64,000 nt of DNA from an uncultured Bacteriovoracaceae bacterium (GCA_937931205.1 CALHBF010000015.1:186001-250000), one strand, 5' to 3'; counted from the stretch's first letter, positions 42,099 to 51,513 are shown. A program made the numbers and translations. Notes: generated by a model not told the origin, from the letters alone.

Positions 42099-43586
42099 TT
42101 ACATCTCACGAGCTTCAATTAGTCCGTATGAGTGAAGCTTGTTATAAAGAGTCTTCACTGTGATACCAAGGGCTTTCGCTGCACGAGTCTTGTTACCATT
42201 TAAATGATCAAGAGTGTCAATAATATGTTTCTTCTCAAGATCATAAAGTGTTGCTTCAGAGAACTTAATCGCAGCAGCAACAACTTCAGCTTTCTCCTCT
42301 CTTGGGAAATCAGGAAGCTCAGAAGCTTCGATATACTGACCTTCAGAAAGAATATAAGTACGCTCCATAACGTTTTTTAGCTCATGAGCGTTACCTGGCC
42401 AAAAGTAACCATTAAGTTTCTCGATAGCAGCTGAAGTAAGGATCTTAGCTTCAGATTTACCGTTATTAAGGAAAAACTCTGCCATAACTTTAATATCTTC
42501 AGAACGCTCTCTTAGAGTTGGAACAACTAGAGAGATAGTGTTCAAACGGTAGAAAAGCTCTTCTTTAAAGTTACCAGCTTCAACTTCACCACGAAGAGAA
42601 ATTTTTGAAGTAGCGATAATTCTAACGTTTAGAGCAACTTTTTCTTCAGTATCAACAGTTGTCATTTCACCAGAAACGATAGCACGTAGAAGCTTCGTTT
42701 GGATTAGTGTTGAACAAGAAGCAATATCGTCAATAATAAGTGTTCCACCATTAGCTTGAACCATTAGACCTTTAGAGCTAAAAAGTTCACGATCAAGTTG
42801 AGTCTCATTAAGAACTGAACAGTTAGCAACAACACATCCACCTTTACGAGCTGACCAAGCGTGAATTTTCTTAGCTAGAATTTTCTTACCAGTTCCGTGA
42901 GCACCTTCAAGAAGTACTGGGAAATCTTGAGTAGAAACTTTCTTAGCAGCTTGAACAACATCAAGGAAATTCTTAGAAACACCAACCATTTGAGACTTAT
43001 CTTCAAAGTGAGAGATTGTTTTAATTTCTACACGATTAGAAAGTTCTTTTTCTTTAGCTTCGATACGGCCAAGAAGCTCACGGTTAAGATTCTTAGTCAT
43101 AAGGAAAAGGTGCATATTCTTGATTGGAGCAGCAAGCTCTACAAGGATATTATTGATAGCAGCGATATCAGATTCAGAGAATTGACGACCAACTTCAGCA
43201 GACTGAACGTTGATTGTACCAATCACCGAAGATTCAAACATTACAGGGATACAAAGTTCAGCCTCAACATTGTTAGACTTAAGGCCTGTAGAAGCAATAG
43301 GATCTCTTTTTACAGAATTTGAATAATAAGCTCTTTTCATACGAGCTACGTAACCAGAAAGACCTTGGCCTTTGTTAAGAAGCTTAGCAGTTGAAAAAGC
43401 TTTACCGTTTTCAGCGATCAGGCGAGTAGAACCATCATTAAGAACTTCAAAACCTAAAACTTGGTGAGCTGGAAAAATCTGAGCTACGAACTCAGTCATT
43501 TTCGAGAAGAATACAACTTCATCAAGATTAGCAAGTAGAACTGAAGAAAGAGTAGCAAGTTCGTTCTGGATTGAAGCAGTTTTCAT
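42099..43586 (-). CDS. GAF-AAA-Fis regulator lacking the GAFTGA loop
   Basis: 495 residues, NtrC-like. A GAF domain spans about 10-155. The AAA domain has Walker A GAHGTGKK at 228-235, Walker B GGTLIIDDI at 280-288, FYRLN and LRERSEDI with arginine fingers, and WPGNAHELKN. A Fis-type helix-turn-helix (NKTRAAKALGI) ends it. The segment between ELF and ANGG, which normally holds GAFTGA, is cut to a few residues, and the Walker B Glu is Asp. GAFTGA contacts sigma-54, so this protein probably does not activate sigma-54 promoters and may act as a repressor or sigma-70-type regulator, like TyrR. Confidence 0.9.
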   Translation of the reverse strand: MKTASIQNELATLSSVLLANLDEVVFFSKMTEFVAQIFPAHQVLGFEVLNDGSTRLIAENGKAFSTAKLLNKGQGLSGYVARMKRAYYSNSVKRDPIASTGLKSNNVEAELCIPVMFESSVIGTINVQSAEVGRQFSESDIAAINNILVELAAPIKNMHLFLMTKNLNRELLGRIEAKEKELSNRVEIKTISHFEDKSQMVGVSKNFLDVVQAAKKVSTQDFPVLLEGAHGTGKKILAKKIHAWSARKGGCVVANCSVLNETQLDRELFSSKGLMVQANGGTLIIDDIASCSTLIQTKLLRAIVSGEMTTVDTEEKVALNVRIIATSKISLRGEVEAGNFKEELFYRLNTISLVVPTLRERSEDIKVMAEFFLNNGKSEAKILTSAAIEKLNGYFWPGNAHELKNVMERTYILSEGQYIEASELPDFPREEKAEVVAAAIKFSEATLYDLEKKHIIDTLDHLNGNKTRAAKALGITVKTLYNKLHSYGLIEAREM

Positions 43587-43653
43587 AGTCTATCCCCTTT
43601 ACACTTTTAAATCATAAACTGACTAAAAATTACTCAGTGCGTTATATGGGTAG

Positions 43654-43682
43654 ATATTACATCCTGCCTGAAAAATTTACAA
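43654..43682 (-). promoter_or_regulatory. Candidate promoter of the GAF-AAA-Fis regulator
   Basis: TTGTAA (43682-43677), 17-nt spacer and TAATAT (43659-43654) on the minus strand, with a leader of about 60 nt. Each box matches consensus at 4 of 6 bases. Confidence 0.35.
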
Positions 43683-43725
43683 GACTATTTTGCTGCGGTG
43701 TTTAAACTTTCTTCGGCTTTTGCCC

Positions 43726-45081
43726 TTAATTCAAGATGTTAGTAAACATCGGAGAGAAGCATTTACCGAAATTCTGGGTTAATTGCCCTAAAACCTCACC
43801 CTCTCTATTCATAATGTATATTTCTTGGACGGCCTTGCGAGAATTAATGACCCTTTTACTAGTAAAAACAATGAATTCGCCATCAGGGCTGAAGATCGGA
43901 TCTTCGTTAGAACCAAAGTCTTTTGTGAGTCTGACTAGGTTTTGGCCATCGGCCCCTATCTTATAGATATCAAAGCCATTATCTACCCATGAAGCAAAAA
44001 CAATCTCTTTTCCATCTGGACTAAAACGAGGGGTTGCATTGAATTTCCCTACAAAAGAGATGCGCTTAACGTCTTTCTCTGTTTGTGATGGATCCATCGT
44101 ATAGATATGAGCGCGACCTGGACGGTTCGATAGGAAAGTCATCATTGAGCCATCTGCGGTAATAGATGGGTCTACATCTTCACCATAGTGGCTTGTTACT
44201 TTTCTCATCGCACTGGTAGCAAGGTTCATTTCGTAGATATCAGCATTTCCACCGGCAGTTAGAGTCAGATAAATAATATTAGGATCTCTTGAGTAAGTTG
44301 CCCCCGAGTTCAAACCTGGCTTGCTTGAAACTGTAGTCATACTCTTTGTTTGCAGATCATACATCTTTAAGTTGATGTTCTTGATGAGCTTCTTTTTATT
44401 ACGGCTTGAGAGTGCCTGCTTATCTTCAATTACTGAGAAAAGAAGCTTTTTATTATCAGGAGAAATAGAAGGAGATAAAACGATAGAGTTGAAAGTTGTT
44501 AGCTTCTCAACACGACGTCCATCAAAGTCCATAATATAGAGTTCTTTTTCAATATCACGGGAACGAGTTGTTCTATCTGAGATGAAAACGATCTTTGATT
44601 TAAAGATAGAAGGCTTTCCTGTCATCGCTCGGTAAAACTTATCAGAGATTTCATGACCTTTAGAGCGCAGGTCATTGCTGTTCACTGTTACTGAATCAGT
44701 GAAAACCATTTTCCCGTCATGAATATTCCAAAGCTTAAACTTAGCTTCAACTCCACCGGAAGCAGGAACAATAGAAGAAGCGATAAAGAAGTTAATTCCA
44801 TCCTCTTTCCATTGAGTCAGATTTTCAGTCGTGTAAGAGTTGGCCGACTTGTTATAAAGAACAGTATTGAATTTATGCTTATAGAAAACAAAGTTGTTTC
44901 GAATAAGATCAAGTAGTTCATTGGCCAATACTTTCTGAGAGCTCGAAAGATTACTTAATTCCGAAGAATCAATGACCAGTTTATCTTTTTCCTGCTCAGC
45001 ATCCCCTACTGCAATAACTGCATCTTGAGAAAAACTTGAAACAGAGAACATAACGAAGAATAGTGATAATAAAAATTTCAT
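43726..45081 (-). CDS. tolB: Tol-Pal system protein TolB
   Basis: 451 residues. Signal peptide ending SFSQ, an N-terminal alpha/beta domain (about 25-160), then a six-bladed beta-propeller with repeated PSISPDNKKLLFS, PSITADGSMMTF, PRFSPDGKEIVFA and PIFSPDGEFIVF. It links Pal to TolA in the periplasm during outer-membrane constriction. GGAG is 5 nt before ATG. No pal follows in the window. Structured element copy B separates it from tolA. Confidence 0.95.
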   Translation of the reverse strand: MKFLLSLFFVMFSVSSFSQDAVIAVGDAEQEKDKLVIDSSELSNLSSSQKVLANELLDLIRNNFVFYKHKFNTVLYNKSANSYTTENLTQWKEDGINFFIASSIVPASGGVEAKFKLWNIHDGKMVFTDSVTVNSNDLRSKGHEISDKFYRAMTGKPSIFKSKIVFISDRTTRSRDIEKELYIMDFDGRRVEKLTTFNSIVLSPSISPDNKKLLFSVIEDKQALSSRNKKKLIKNINLKMYDLQTKSMTTVSSKPGLNSGATYSRDPNIIYLTLTAGGNADIYEMNLATSAMRKVTSHYGEDVDPSITADGSMMTFLSNRPGRAHIYTMDPSQTEKDVKRISFVGKFNATPRFSPDGKEIVFASWVDNGFDIYKIGADGQNLVRLTKDFGSNEDPIFSPDGEFIVFTSKRVINSRKAVQEIYIMNREGEVLGQLTQNFGKCFSPMFTNILN

Positions 45082-45100
45082 ATCGACTCCAATTAAGATT

Positions 45101-45248
45101 TCAATCTTGGGGGTCTAGCTCGAATCTCTCATTTGTAAGAAAACTCATCTCTAAGAGAGCTAAGGAGCAGGTTTTATTTTCCTGCCGCCTTCTACAATTT
45201 TGAAATTCAAAAAAATTATTCTTTTCAGTTGGCCACCCCCAAGATTGA
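45101..45248 (-). repeat. Structured element, copy B (148 bp)
   Basis: A perfect 14-bp terminal stem (TCAATCTTGGGGGT at 45101-45114 with ACCCCCAAGATTGA at 45235-45248) encloses a core that on the minus strand reads GTGGCCAACTGAAAA, a different AT-rich hairpin, GTAGAAGGCGGCAGGAAAA, a perfect GCAGG/CCTGC hairpin, then TAGCTC...GAGCTA. Except for the G tract, the outer stem shares almost no bases with copy A yet still pairs fully. It lies 11 bp after the tolA stop and 19 bp before tolB, sense to both. The 3' arm can also pair with the tolB leader (AAGATT with AATCTT), an alternative fold that would open the outer stem. Confidence 0.88.
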
Positions 45249-45259
45249 CCAACAATCTC

Positions 45260-46081
45260 CTATAGAGGAAACCCGAGAATAATCCCATAAGTGGCCAGGC
45301 GAACTCCTACACTCTCAGATGGAGCAGGAAAAGGAGCAGCGTCTTTGACAGCTCTTAGGGCCTTGTCATCAAACTCTGCAACTCCTGAAGATTCTACCAC
45401 CTCAGATTTCACCAACTGACCTTTATTATTTAAATAAACTTTAACTCTACATTTTAAATTTTTGTTCATGAGGTAACTTGGAAGTTTCCAATGCACTCTC
45501 ACCTTCTCAGGCATCGACTGAACATAGGCCGAGAACTCAGAGCTTGCTTCACCCGTCACGTCCCCTACTAAAGCAGTTCCGGCAGAAACTTTGTTTCCTT
45601 CCATAATAAGGGAATCAAGAACCTTGCTGCCATTGCCAGAGATGATCGTGTTAGTAGGCTTTTTACCAGGTACTTCTTTTTTCTTTTCTACTTTTTTAGA
45701 AGAATAACCTGCTAGAAGATTATTGAAGTCGCTCTTTTTTTTCTGCTCTTCAATAACAAGATCACCTTCTTTAATCACATCTTCCTTCACTTCTTCTTTA
45801 GGAGTCTCGGCTACCGTAGGTGCTGGAGCCTCTTCCGGTTTTGCCTCGGGCTCTGCAGGAGCTGCATTCTTTTGCAATTCCTTCAATTCCTGAACTGTGA
45901 ACTTAGGCATCCCCACCACATCCACACGCACCGATGAACGGATAATTTCGATTTCATTATTGCGCGAAGGGTGAAGAAGAACTTTCGTTGCAAAGAGAGC
46001 GAATAAAATGAAGAGGACGTGTGCCCCAAAGGAAATCACAAAAGATTTTTTAATATCGTCTGTAACGTTTAAACTCGTCAT
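45260..46081 (-). CDS. tolA: TolA/TonB-like energy-transducing protein
   Basis: 273 residues. A cytoplasmic N-tail, one span (about 13-35, FVISFGAHVLFILFALFATKV as residues 14-34), a Pro/Glu/Lys-rich periplasmic stalk (70-150), and a C-terminal domain like TolA/TonB (RVHWKLPSYL, CRVKVYLNNKGQLV, AEFDDKALRAVKDAAPFP). It transmits the proton motive force used by TolQR to the outer membrane. The tolQ-tolR order identifies it as TolA rather than TonB. Confidence 0.9.
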   Translation of the reverse strand: MTSLNVTDDIKKSFVISFGAHVLFILFALFATKVLLHPSRNNEIEIIRSSVRVDVVGMPKFTVQELKELQKNAAPAEPEAKPEEAPAPTVAETPKEEVKEDVIKEGDLVIEEQKKKSDFNNLLAGYSSKKVEKKKEVPGKKPTNTIISGNGSKVLDSLIMEGNKVSAGTALVGDVTGEASSEFSAYVQSMPEKVRVHWKLPSYLMNKNLKCRVKVYLNNKGQLVKSEVVESSGVAEFDDKALRAVKDAAPFPAPSESVGVRLATYGIILGFPL

Positions 46082-46082
46082 C

Positions 46083-46502
46083 TTACTTACTACTTTCCGC
46101 CTCAGTCACTAAAGCGATATTACTGATGCCGGCCTTCTTTAATGAAGCAATCAACTGGGCCACTTTTTCATACTTAAGGCCATAATCAGCTCTCAAGTAA
46201 ATGACATCAGCATTCTTTGACTTCATCTCTTGCAAAATAGCATTCAAAAGATCTTTTTTATTTACTCCCACTTTACCTAAAAAATAGTCTTCGTTTCCTG
46301 TTACAGAAAGAACAACCAGTTCCGGCTTAAGCCCCAGAGTATTTACTTTCTGAGTTTTAGGAAGCTTAAGATCGATACCACTAAAAAGCATTGGTGCAGT
46401 CACCATGAAGATAACAAGAAGAACGAGCATCACGTCCACTAACGGTGTAACGTTAATGTCGGAAACAGGTCCTTTCTTACCACCACCCATTTGCATTCCC
46501 AT
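46083..46502 (-). CDS. tolR: TolR/ExbD-family protein
   Basis: 139 residues. One N-terminal span with the conserved Asp in [16 protein letters not shown] (the D of LVDV), then a periplasmic ExbD/TolR domain ([24 protein letters not shown]). With TolQ it forms the ion-driven motor of the Tol system. A lead-in of Gly/Met residues precedes SDINVTP. Confidence 0.95.
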   Translation of the reverse strand: MGMQMGGGKKGPVSDINVTPLVDVMLVLLVIFMVTAPMLFSGIDLKLPKTQKVNTLGLKPELVVLSVTGNEDYFLGKVGVNKKDLLNAILQEMKSKNADVIYLRADYGLKYEKVAQLIASLKKAGISNIALVTEAESSK

Positions 46503-46507
46503 AAAAA

Positions 46508-47206
46508 TTAATCCTTCTTAATAAGAATTGATCTCTCCATGAGATTCAAAAAGTCTTGAGAGAAAGATTCCATCTGCGAATTAATACGCGTAATTTGATT
46601 GTTAAAATAGTTAAAGAACCAAACTGCTGGAATAGCTGCTGCAAGTCCTGCTGCTGTTGCAACAAGTGCTTCTGCAATACCAGGAGCAACAGCTTCAATA
46701 CTACCGCCACCTTGAGAAAGACCGGCGAAAGCATCAATGATTCCCCACACAGTTCCAAAAAGACCTACGAATGGAGTAATTGATCCGATCGAAGCAAGTG
46801 TTGCAACTCTTAGATCCATTTTTTCATTGGCCTGATTGTAACCAGTTTTAAGAGCGCGCTCTAATGATTCAAATCCATGTTCAGCAAAATGTGAAAGCAT
46901 ACTGCCCTTACCAGAAGCGGCAAGACGCTCAGAGATTCTATTTAATTCCTCATACCCGCGCTTAAACATTAAGCTCATTGAAGAATCAGAATTTTCATTG
47001 GCCTCACGGCTGATTTCTGAAAGCGGATGACCATTCTTGAAAAATTGATAAAACTTTTCATTGGCCTTTGTTAAACTTTTTAATTGTTTGTACTTCTGAA
47101 GCACGATTGTCCACGACAATACAGAAGCAAGAATAAGAAGTAATAAAACAAATTTTACAACAAAGCCTGATTCCCAAAGAATCTGCCAAATATTTAAACC
47201 CTGCAT
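46508..47206 (-). CDS. tolQ: TolQ/ExbB-family motor protein
   Basis: 232 residues with three spans (about 14-34, 130-155, 170-195). The MotA/TolQ/ExbB signature is present: [20 protein letters not shown] (20 residues near 135-155), then [29 protein letters not shown] is 7 nt before the ATG. Next gene tolR is 5 bp downstream. Confidence 0.95.
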   Translation of the reverse strand: MQGLNIWQILWESGFVVKFVLLLLILASVLSWTIVLQKYKQLKSLTKANEKFYQFFKNGHPLSEISREANENSDSSMSLMFKRGYEELNRISERLAASGKGSMLSHFAEHGFESLERALKTGYNQANEKMDLRVATLASIGSITPFVGLFGTVWGIIDAFAGLSQGGGSIEAVAPGIAEALVATAAGLAAAIPAVWFFNYFNNQITRINSQMESFSQDFLNLMERSILIKKD

Positions 47207-47216
47207 TCGTTATCCC

Positions 47217-48032
47217 TTAACGTTTAAGTTTTTTAAATGAAAGAATGATTTGATTTCGAAATTTATAGTAGCAAAAAGAAATGACCCAAACTAGTGCCAT
47301 TAATGAATTATTAAACTTATCTTGAAATCTAAAATAGGAATAATCACTTCCCCAGACGGGATCAAATCCAAAAAAGGTAGCCATCGGACATATAAAGAGA
47401 ATTAAAAAGCAGACAATGTTACTCCAGTTTCTTATTTCTCTCTCGGACAAATACAATAGTGTGGCAAAACAAAAGGCACTGAAAAAGGCCATTTGATAAT
47501 AGTCTGGAATACTGACACGATAACCAACGATGAAAAGAATCAAATAAGCGACTTTGGCCAGCACCTGTTTTTTTTCATCTTTGATTGGCCCAAAAACCTC
47601 ATAGAGATAAGTCAGCAATAGAAATTCTACCCCGTAGAAAAGAAAGATTCCGCCATATGAAGCAAGATAGTGATACCAATAAAGATAATTGTGCTCGGAA
47701 GGGATAGTTCGTGCCAAGGCAATGAAACTAATCAGGGAGAAGACAGAAACCACTACCGCTTCTGGACGAGGCCAGCTAAGGAAGCGTTTTAAGAGTTCTT
47801 TAATCGTTGAAGCTTCATAAAGACGAATGCTAAACCATTTCATGATCAAGTAAAGGGCAAGAGACTTTGAAAGAACTAGCATCTCCCAGGTATTACTGTG
47901 AAGCCAGTTCTCTACCACACTAATTTCATGATCCAGTAGAAAGTGGAAGAAAGCCCCCAGAGAAGACATGAGCACAAAAAGTGAGACAAAGATCAGCTGA
48001 AAAATAAAATAATATCGAATATGCTGCTGCAT
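47217..48032 (-). CDS. Unrecognised multi-span membrane protein
   Basis: 271 residues from the ATG at 48032, which overlaps the upstream stop as TAATG; a GTG at 48062 is also in frame but less likely. About seven to eight spans with many aromatic residues. Sequences such as FFYGVEFLLLTYLYE recall CPBP or exosortase-like membrane proteins, but no catalytic motif is complete. Location directly before tolQ suggests an envelope role. Confidence 0.65.
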   Translation of the reverse strand: MQQHIRYYFIFQLIFVSLFVLMSSLGAFFHFLLDHEISVVENWLHSNTWEMLVLSKSLALYLIMKWFSIRLYEASTIKELLKRFLSWPRPEAVVVSVFSLISFIALARTIPSEHNYLYWYHYLASYGGIFLFYGVEFLLLTYLYEVFGPIKDEKKQVLAKVAYLILFIVGYRVSIPDYYQMAFFSAFCFATLLYLSEREIRNWSNIVCFLILFICPMATFFGFDPVWGSDYSYFRFQDKFNNSLMALVWVISFCYYKFRNQIILSFKKLKR

Positions 48033-48916
48033 TAAAGCACTTTTTTCTCTGGAGACAACCACTTGATTTGCATCTGTGGCGAAGGATATTGTTCAATATA
48101 CTTTTTATAAAGATTATTACCCTTGGTAAAATTATCAATTTTACCTAATAACTTAAAATAAGTATTCCAAAGATCTGGATGAGCTTTAAGGTAACTGTCC
48201 ATCTTTTTGGTCATTTCAAATTGTTCCTGAAAGCTAAAGCCTTTCTTTAGGCCCTCATCATAGGATTTGAGCATATCTTTGAGAAAATTTTGATTTTTTG
48301 TCTTATCAATCTGGCTGCCAACAATCTCATTAAAGTTTTTTGTCACGAGCCTTCTTCTAATAAGACCTGATTCCGATCGGAAAAAGTCTTCCAATAGAAG
48401 CATTGAGATTTCAAGCTTTGAGAGATCCATCGAGCGCATAAAAGGAAGAGAAATCAGAAAAACATCTTCTCCGTTAGCACCCGGTAGAATCCCGCGATAG
48501 ATTTCAGGAGTATTAAGAACGAGAACTTTAAATTTCTTCTGATAAAACCCAAGCTTCTCCAGCAACTCCTTGAAGCTATTATCAACTCCATACTCAGGCT
48601 TGCTGAAGTCCCAGTTTAAAATCTGTGCATTTTTAACCAAATAATATTCAGTCAAAAATCCCCACATATCTTCTTCAGTCGGAGTGAGATTTCTTTGAGC
48701 ACTGATTTTTGCCTGCTCTACTTTCAGCTTCTCTACTTCTTTTTTCTTATTAATGGCCCTTTGAGAAAGACCATCTTCCTGGAGCACTTTTTTAATAGAA
48801 TTAAAATTCACCAGCTCCAGCTCTTTTTCTTCTGTGAGCTTGGTAGAATTAGAGAAGGCCAGTAATGGAAAGATCAGACTAGCGAACGCGAGTTTCGACT
48901 TGAATATATTGATCAT
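48032..48916 (-). CDS. Unrecognised periplasmic protein
   Basis: 294 residues from the ATG at 48916 (GGGAAG upstream). Signal peptide ending near LAFSNS, then a Lys/Glu-rich helical segment (55-80) and a mixed alpha/beta domain. No family recognised. The start lies inside the last 38 nt of the upstream gene, and its stop overlaps the next start, so it belongs to the lapB-tol operon. Confidence 0.65.
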   Translation of the reverse strand: MINIFKSKLAFASLIFPLLAFSNSTKLTEEKELELVNFNSIKKVLQEDGLSQRAINKKKEVEKLKVEQAKISAQRNLTPTEEDMWGFLTEYYLVKNAQILNWDFSKPEYGVDNSFKELLEKLGFYQKKFKVLVLNTPEIYRGILPGANGEDVFLISLPFMRSMDLSKLEISMLLLEDFFRSESGLIRRRLVTKNFNEIVGSQIDKTKNQNFLKDMLKSYDEGLKKGFSFQEQFEMTKKMDSYLKAHPDLWNTYFKLLGKIDNFTKGNNLYKKYIEQYPSPQMQIKWLSPEKKVL

Positions 48917-49280
48917 ATAGTCTTCCCCAATAATAGAGTTCAGAGAGATCAAGATTTAATCCATCAAAGAAATGAGGATAGCGCCCTTGAAAGCAGTCTG
49001 GTCTTTTTTCGGCCAGAAATTCCTTGCGGATAAATCCACGATAGTCTGCCACTTCAACATAGGCCCACTCAGGACTCACAACTACTTTTGATGATTCAAT
49101 CACCTTTACAGGGTGTGAGCATTGGATGGCCGTCATACTTGCTGAAGTTTTTTCTGCGGACTGATGAACGTGACCAATGATTGGTTTAAAGTAAAAAAGA
49201 CCTACCACCTTCTCATCAGTAGCAATATTTTGTGCGATAACACTGCTTGAAAATAAAAGAGTGAGTAGAGCAAATTTCAT
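48879..49280 (-). CDS. Small exported SH3-like domain protein
   Basis: 133 residues from the ATG at 49280 (AAGG 8 nt upstream, 2 nt after the lapB stop). Signal peptide ending SVIAQ. The middle (VKVIESSKVVVSPEWAYVEV, then DYRGFIRKEFL) has the layout of bacterial SH3-like domains that bind peptidoglycan peptides. Two cysteines (IQCSH and PDCFQ) may pair. Function unknown. Confidence 0.65.
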   Translation of the reverse strand: MKFALLTLLFSSSVIAQNIATDEKVVGLFYFKPIIGHVHQSAEKTSASMTAIQCSHPVKVIESSKVVVSPEWAYVEVADYRGFIRKEFLAEKRPDCFQGRYPHFFDGLNLDLSELYYWGRLYDQYIQVETRVR

Positions 49281-49282
49281 GC

Positions 49283-50512
49283 TTACACCTTCCAACGAAA
49301 CTGAATCGTTTCCCAGTTATGACATTGTGGACATCTCCAGAAAATTTCATCCGAGTTATAACCACACTGTGAGCAGTAGTGACGAGTCAGTGAACTATGA
49401 AGGTTATTCAGGAGTCCTTTCGTCTGAGAAAGGGCTTCATCCACCTTGCCTACTTCAATTAGTAGCTTAATGAATTCCACTTTAAGAACTTCACTCTGAC
49501 CATGTCTCTTCATCCATTTATCAAGGAGATCAAACGCTGCATCGGTGCGGTGCTGATCCTTGAGGAGACGAATTTTTGAAAGGACAACGGAAGGAGAAGT
49601 CATCAAATCAATATCGTTAAGACCTAAGAAATAAGTTTTTAACTTATCCAGACGCTCATAATACATCTCTTTATCTGCTGACTTAGGATTGAACTCATCA
49701 AGTGAGACAAAAATGAAAGTCGTGTACATCGGATGCTCTTTTAAGAGTTCAAGTAGAAGAGCATTTGCATCTTCCATCTTTCCCAACACCAGATAAAGTC
49801 TTAGACGTAGAATTTTGGCAGACACTGAAGGAGAAAAACGAAATGCATCTTCCAACTCTTCAGCACATGCTTTGTACTCACCTCGGGCAAAGAGAGAGCG
49901 GGCCTTCTCAACCAGGATATGAGAAATCGTCTCCGATTGATTCTCCTGTCCTACTTTTGAAAGCATAATACGATAACTATAGGCCTGATCCCAATCTCCA
50001 ATATCTTCAAAGATTCGACATAGGGCCATAATCACATCTTGCTGATCACGATTGATTTTTAAAACATCTTTATAAGTTTCAATCGCCTTATCAATGAATC
50101 CGCCCTTATCAAAATCTTGAGCGAGTTCTTTTAAGGCAAGAAGTCTGGTACTTTCTGAAATGGAATCGCGAGCAATGAGAGAACGGTGAATACTAATGGC
50201 CTTCTCAATTTCTCCGTTCACTCGAAACAGTCCACCGAGAGCAAAATAGGTTTCAATCGTTTCACGATTTAGATCAACAGCATTCAAAAGCTCTTTAATC
50301 GCCAGATCTTTATTCCCTTTAATAAGGTATTGAGAGGCATTAAGGAAAATTTTTGACTGAGCTTCAAAAATAGAATTTCTATATTTTTTAGACAGCTTTA
50401 CCGCTTTATCGCGCTCGATAACATAATGGTAAATCAATACCAAAGTAATGAGAACTGAAGCCACAGTGAGCGCATGATCCCTAACCCACTCAAAAAGCTG
50501 GATATAATCCAA
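49283..50512 (-). CDS. lapB: LapB-like TPR protein with rubredoxin-type zinc knuckle
   Basis: 409 residues. One N-terminal span (about 13-30), TPR repeats through about residue 370, and the LapB C-terminal zinc motif: CSQCGY followed by WRCPQCHNW. In E. coli LapB directs FtsH to degrade LpxC and so limits lipopolysaccharide synthesis. The start is TTG with TAGGAG 6 nt upstream; this ribosome site overlaps the sppA stop codon, so the two are coupled. Confidence 0.9.
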   Translation of the reverse strand: MDYIQLFEWVRDHALTVASVLITLVLIYHYVIERDKAVKLSKKYRNSIFEAQSKIFLNASQYLIKGNKDLAIKELLNAVDLNRETIETYFALGGLFRVNGEIEKAISIHRSLIARDSISESTRLLALKELAQDFDKGGFIDKAIETYKDVLKINRDQQDVIMALCRIFEDIGDWDQAYSYRIMLSKVGQENQSETISHILVEKARSLFARGEYKACAEELEDAFRFSPSVSAKILRLRLYLVLGKMEDANALLLELLKEHPMYTTFIFVSLDEFNPKSADKEMYYERLDKLKTYFLGLNDIDLMTSPSVVLSKIRLLKDQHRTDAAFDLLDKWMKRHGQSEVLKVEFIKLLIEVGKVDEALSQTKGLLNNLHSSLTRHYCSQCGYNSDEIFWRCPQCHNWETIQFRWKV

Positions 50513-50521
50513 AACTAACTC

Positions 50522-51445
50522 CTACGGTTGATACAAATAGGCCGGACTTGCCGAAGATTTTGCTTCGATCAAAGAACGAACTGAATTCATAAAAGCACCG
50601 CTTTCTTCAAGAAAATCTGAGAAATCAAATTTCTTCTTAGCAGGCTTCATAAAACGAAGAGAAAACTCTCCTTGAAGCTCAAGCTCTTTATGAATTCTTC
50701 TACCAGCTTCCCAAAGGCCTGCAATTTCATCTACAAGACCAAACTCTTTTGCTTCTTGTCCGTGAAAAATTTGTCCTTGTGCCAGCTCAGTAATTTCACC
50801 TTTAATTTTATCTTTGCGAACATTCATAATGTCAGTGATGAATTGAGCATGTGTGCCCTTCACCATCTTTTGAAGGAAATCTCTTTCCTCATCAGTCATC
50901 GCACGTCCCGGATTTCCAATATCTTTATAACGACCGGCCTTGATTGTTTCAGTTCTATATTTTAAAAATTTATAGATTTCTGAGAGATCAGACATCTGCA
51001 TGATCACACCAATTGAACCAGTCAACGTACCAGCATTGGCGTAAATTTTTCTCGCCCCTGCTCCGATATAATATCCACCTGAAGCGGCAACGTTACCAAA
51101 GCTAGCATATACTGGTTTTGATTTATCAATACGTCTGACTTCCTCATAAATTTCCTGAGTCGGAGCAACTGCTCCTCCTGGAGAATCAATGCGAAGAATG
51201 ATGGCCTTTACCGTCTTTGATTTTTCAGCGGCCAGAAGCATTTCTACAATTTTCTTCGACTCCATGATCGGCTCTTCGATAGGAACAACAGCAATAGGAG
51301 CACTTGCACTTTCAAGCACGCCCTCACTTGAGCCTATATCTTTGATTTGAGAAATACTGAAAAAAGCGAAAAATAAAAAAACGAAAAAGAGAGCAGTTAC
51401 CACAATAAAAATGCTAACAATCCCTTTAGATCTATCTTGACTCAA
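50522..51445 (-). CDS. sppA: Signal peptide peptidase SppA (short type)
   Basis: 307 residues. One N-terminal span (about 10-30). S49 motifs: RIDSPGGAV, ASGGYYIG with the general-base Lys expected further on, and GTLTGSIGVI with the nucleophile Ser. The family degrades leftover signal peptides in the membrane. The start is TTG, supported by AAGGAG 6 nt upstream. Confidence 0.93.
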   Translation of the reverse strand: MSQDRSKGIVSIFIVVTALFFVFLFFAFFSISQIKDIGSSEGVLESASAPIAVVPIEEPIMESKKIVEMLLAAEKSKTVKAIILRIDSPGGAVAPTQEIYEEVRRIDKSKPVYASFGNVAASGGYYIGAGARKIYANAGTLTGSIGVIMQMSDLSEIYKFLKYRTETIKAGRYKDIGNPGRAMTDEERDFLQKMVKGTHAQFITDIMNVRKDKIKGEITELAQGQIFHGQEAKEFGLVDEIAGLWEAGRRIHKELELQGEFSLRFMKPAKKKFDFSDFLEESGAFMNSVRSLIEAKSSASPAYLYQP

Positions 51446-51513
51446 GCGGAACTCCTTCCCTGTAGTTTCCTAAGATCTTGATTATAGCTATTTTTCAGTG
51501 AAAAGGAAAAGAT

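Noticed and set aside
45101-45248. Copy B as a cis-acting tolB riboswitch
   Set aside because: An alternative pairing with the tolB leader exists, but copy A lies in the opposite orientation relative to its downstream gene, so a shared aptamer mechanism does not fit both. Kept only as a possibility in the evidence.
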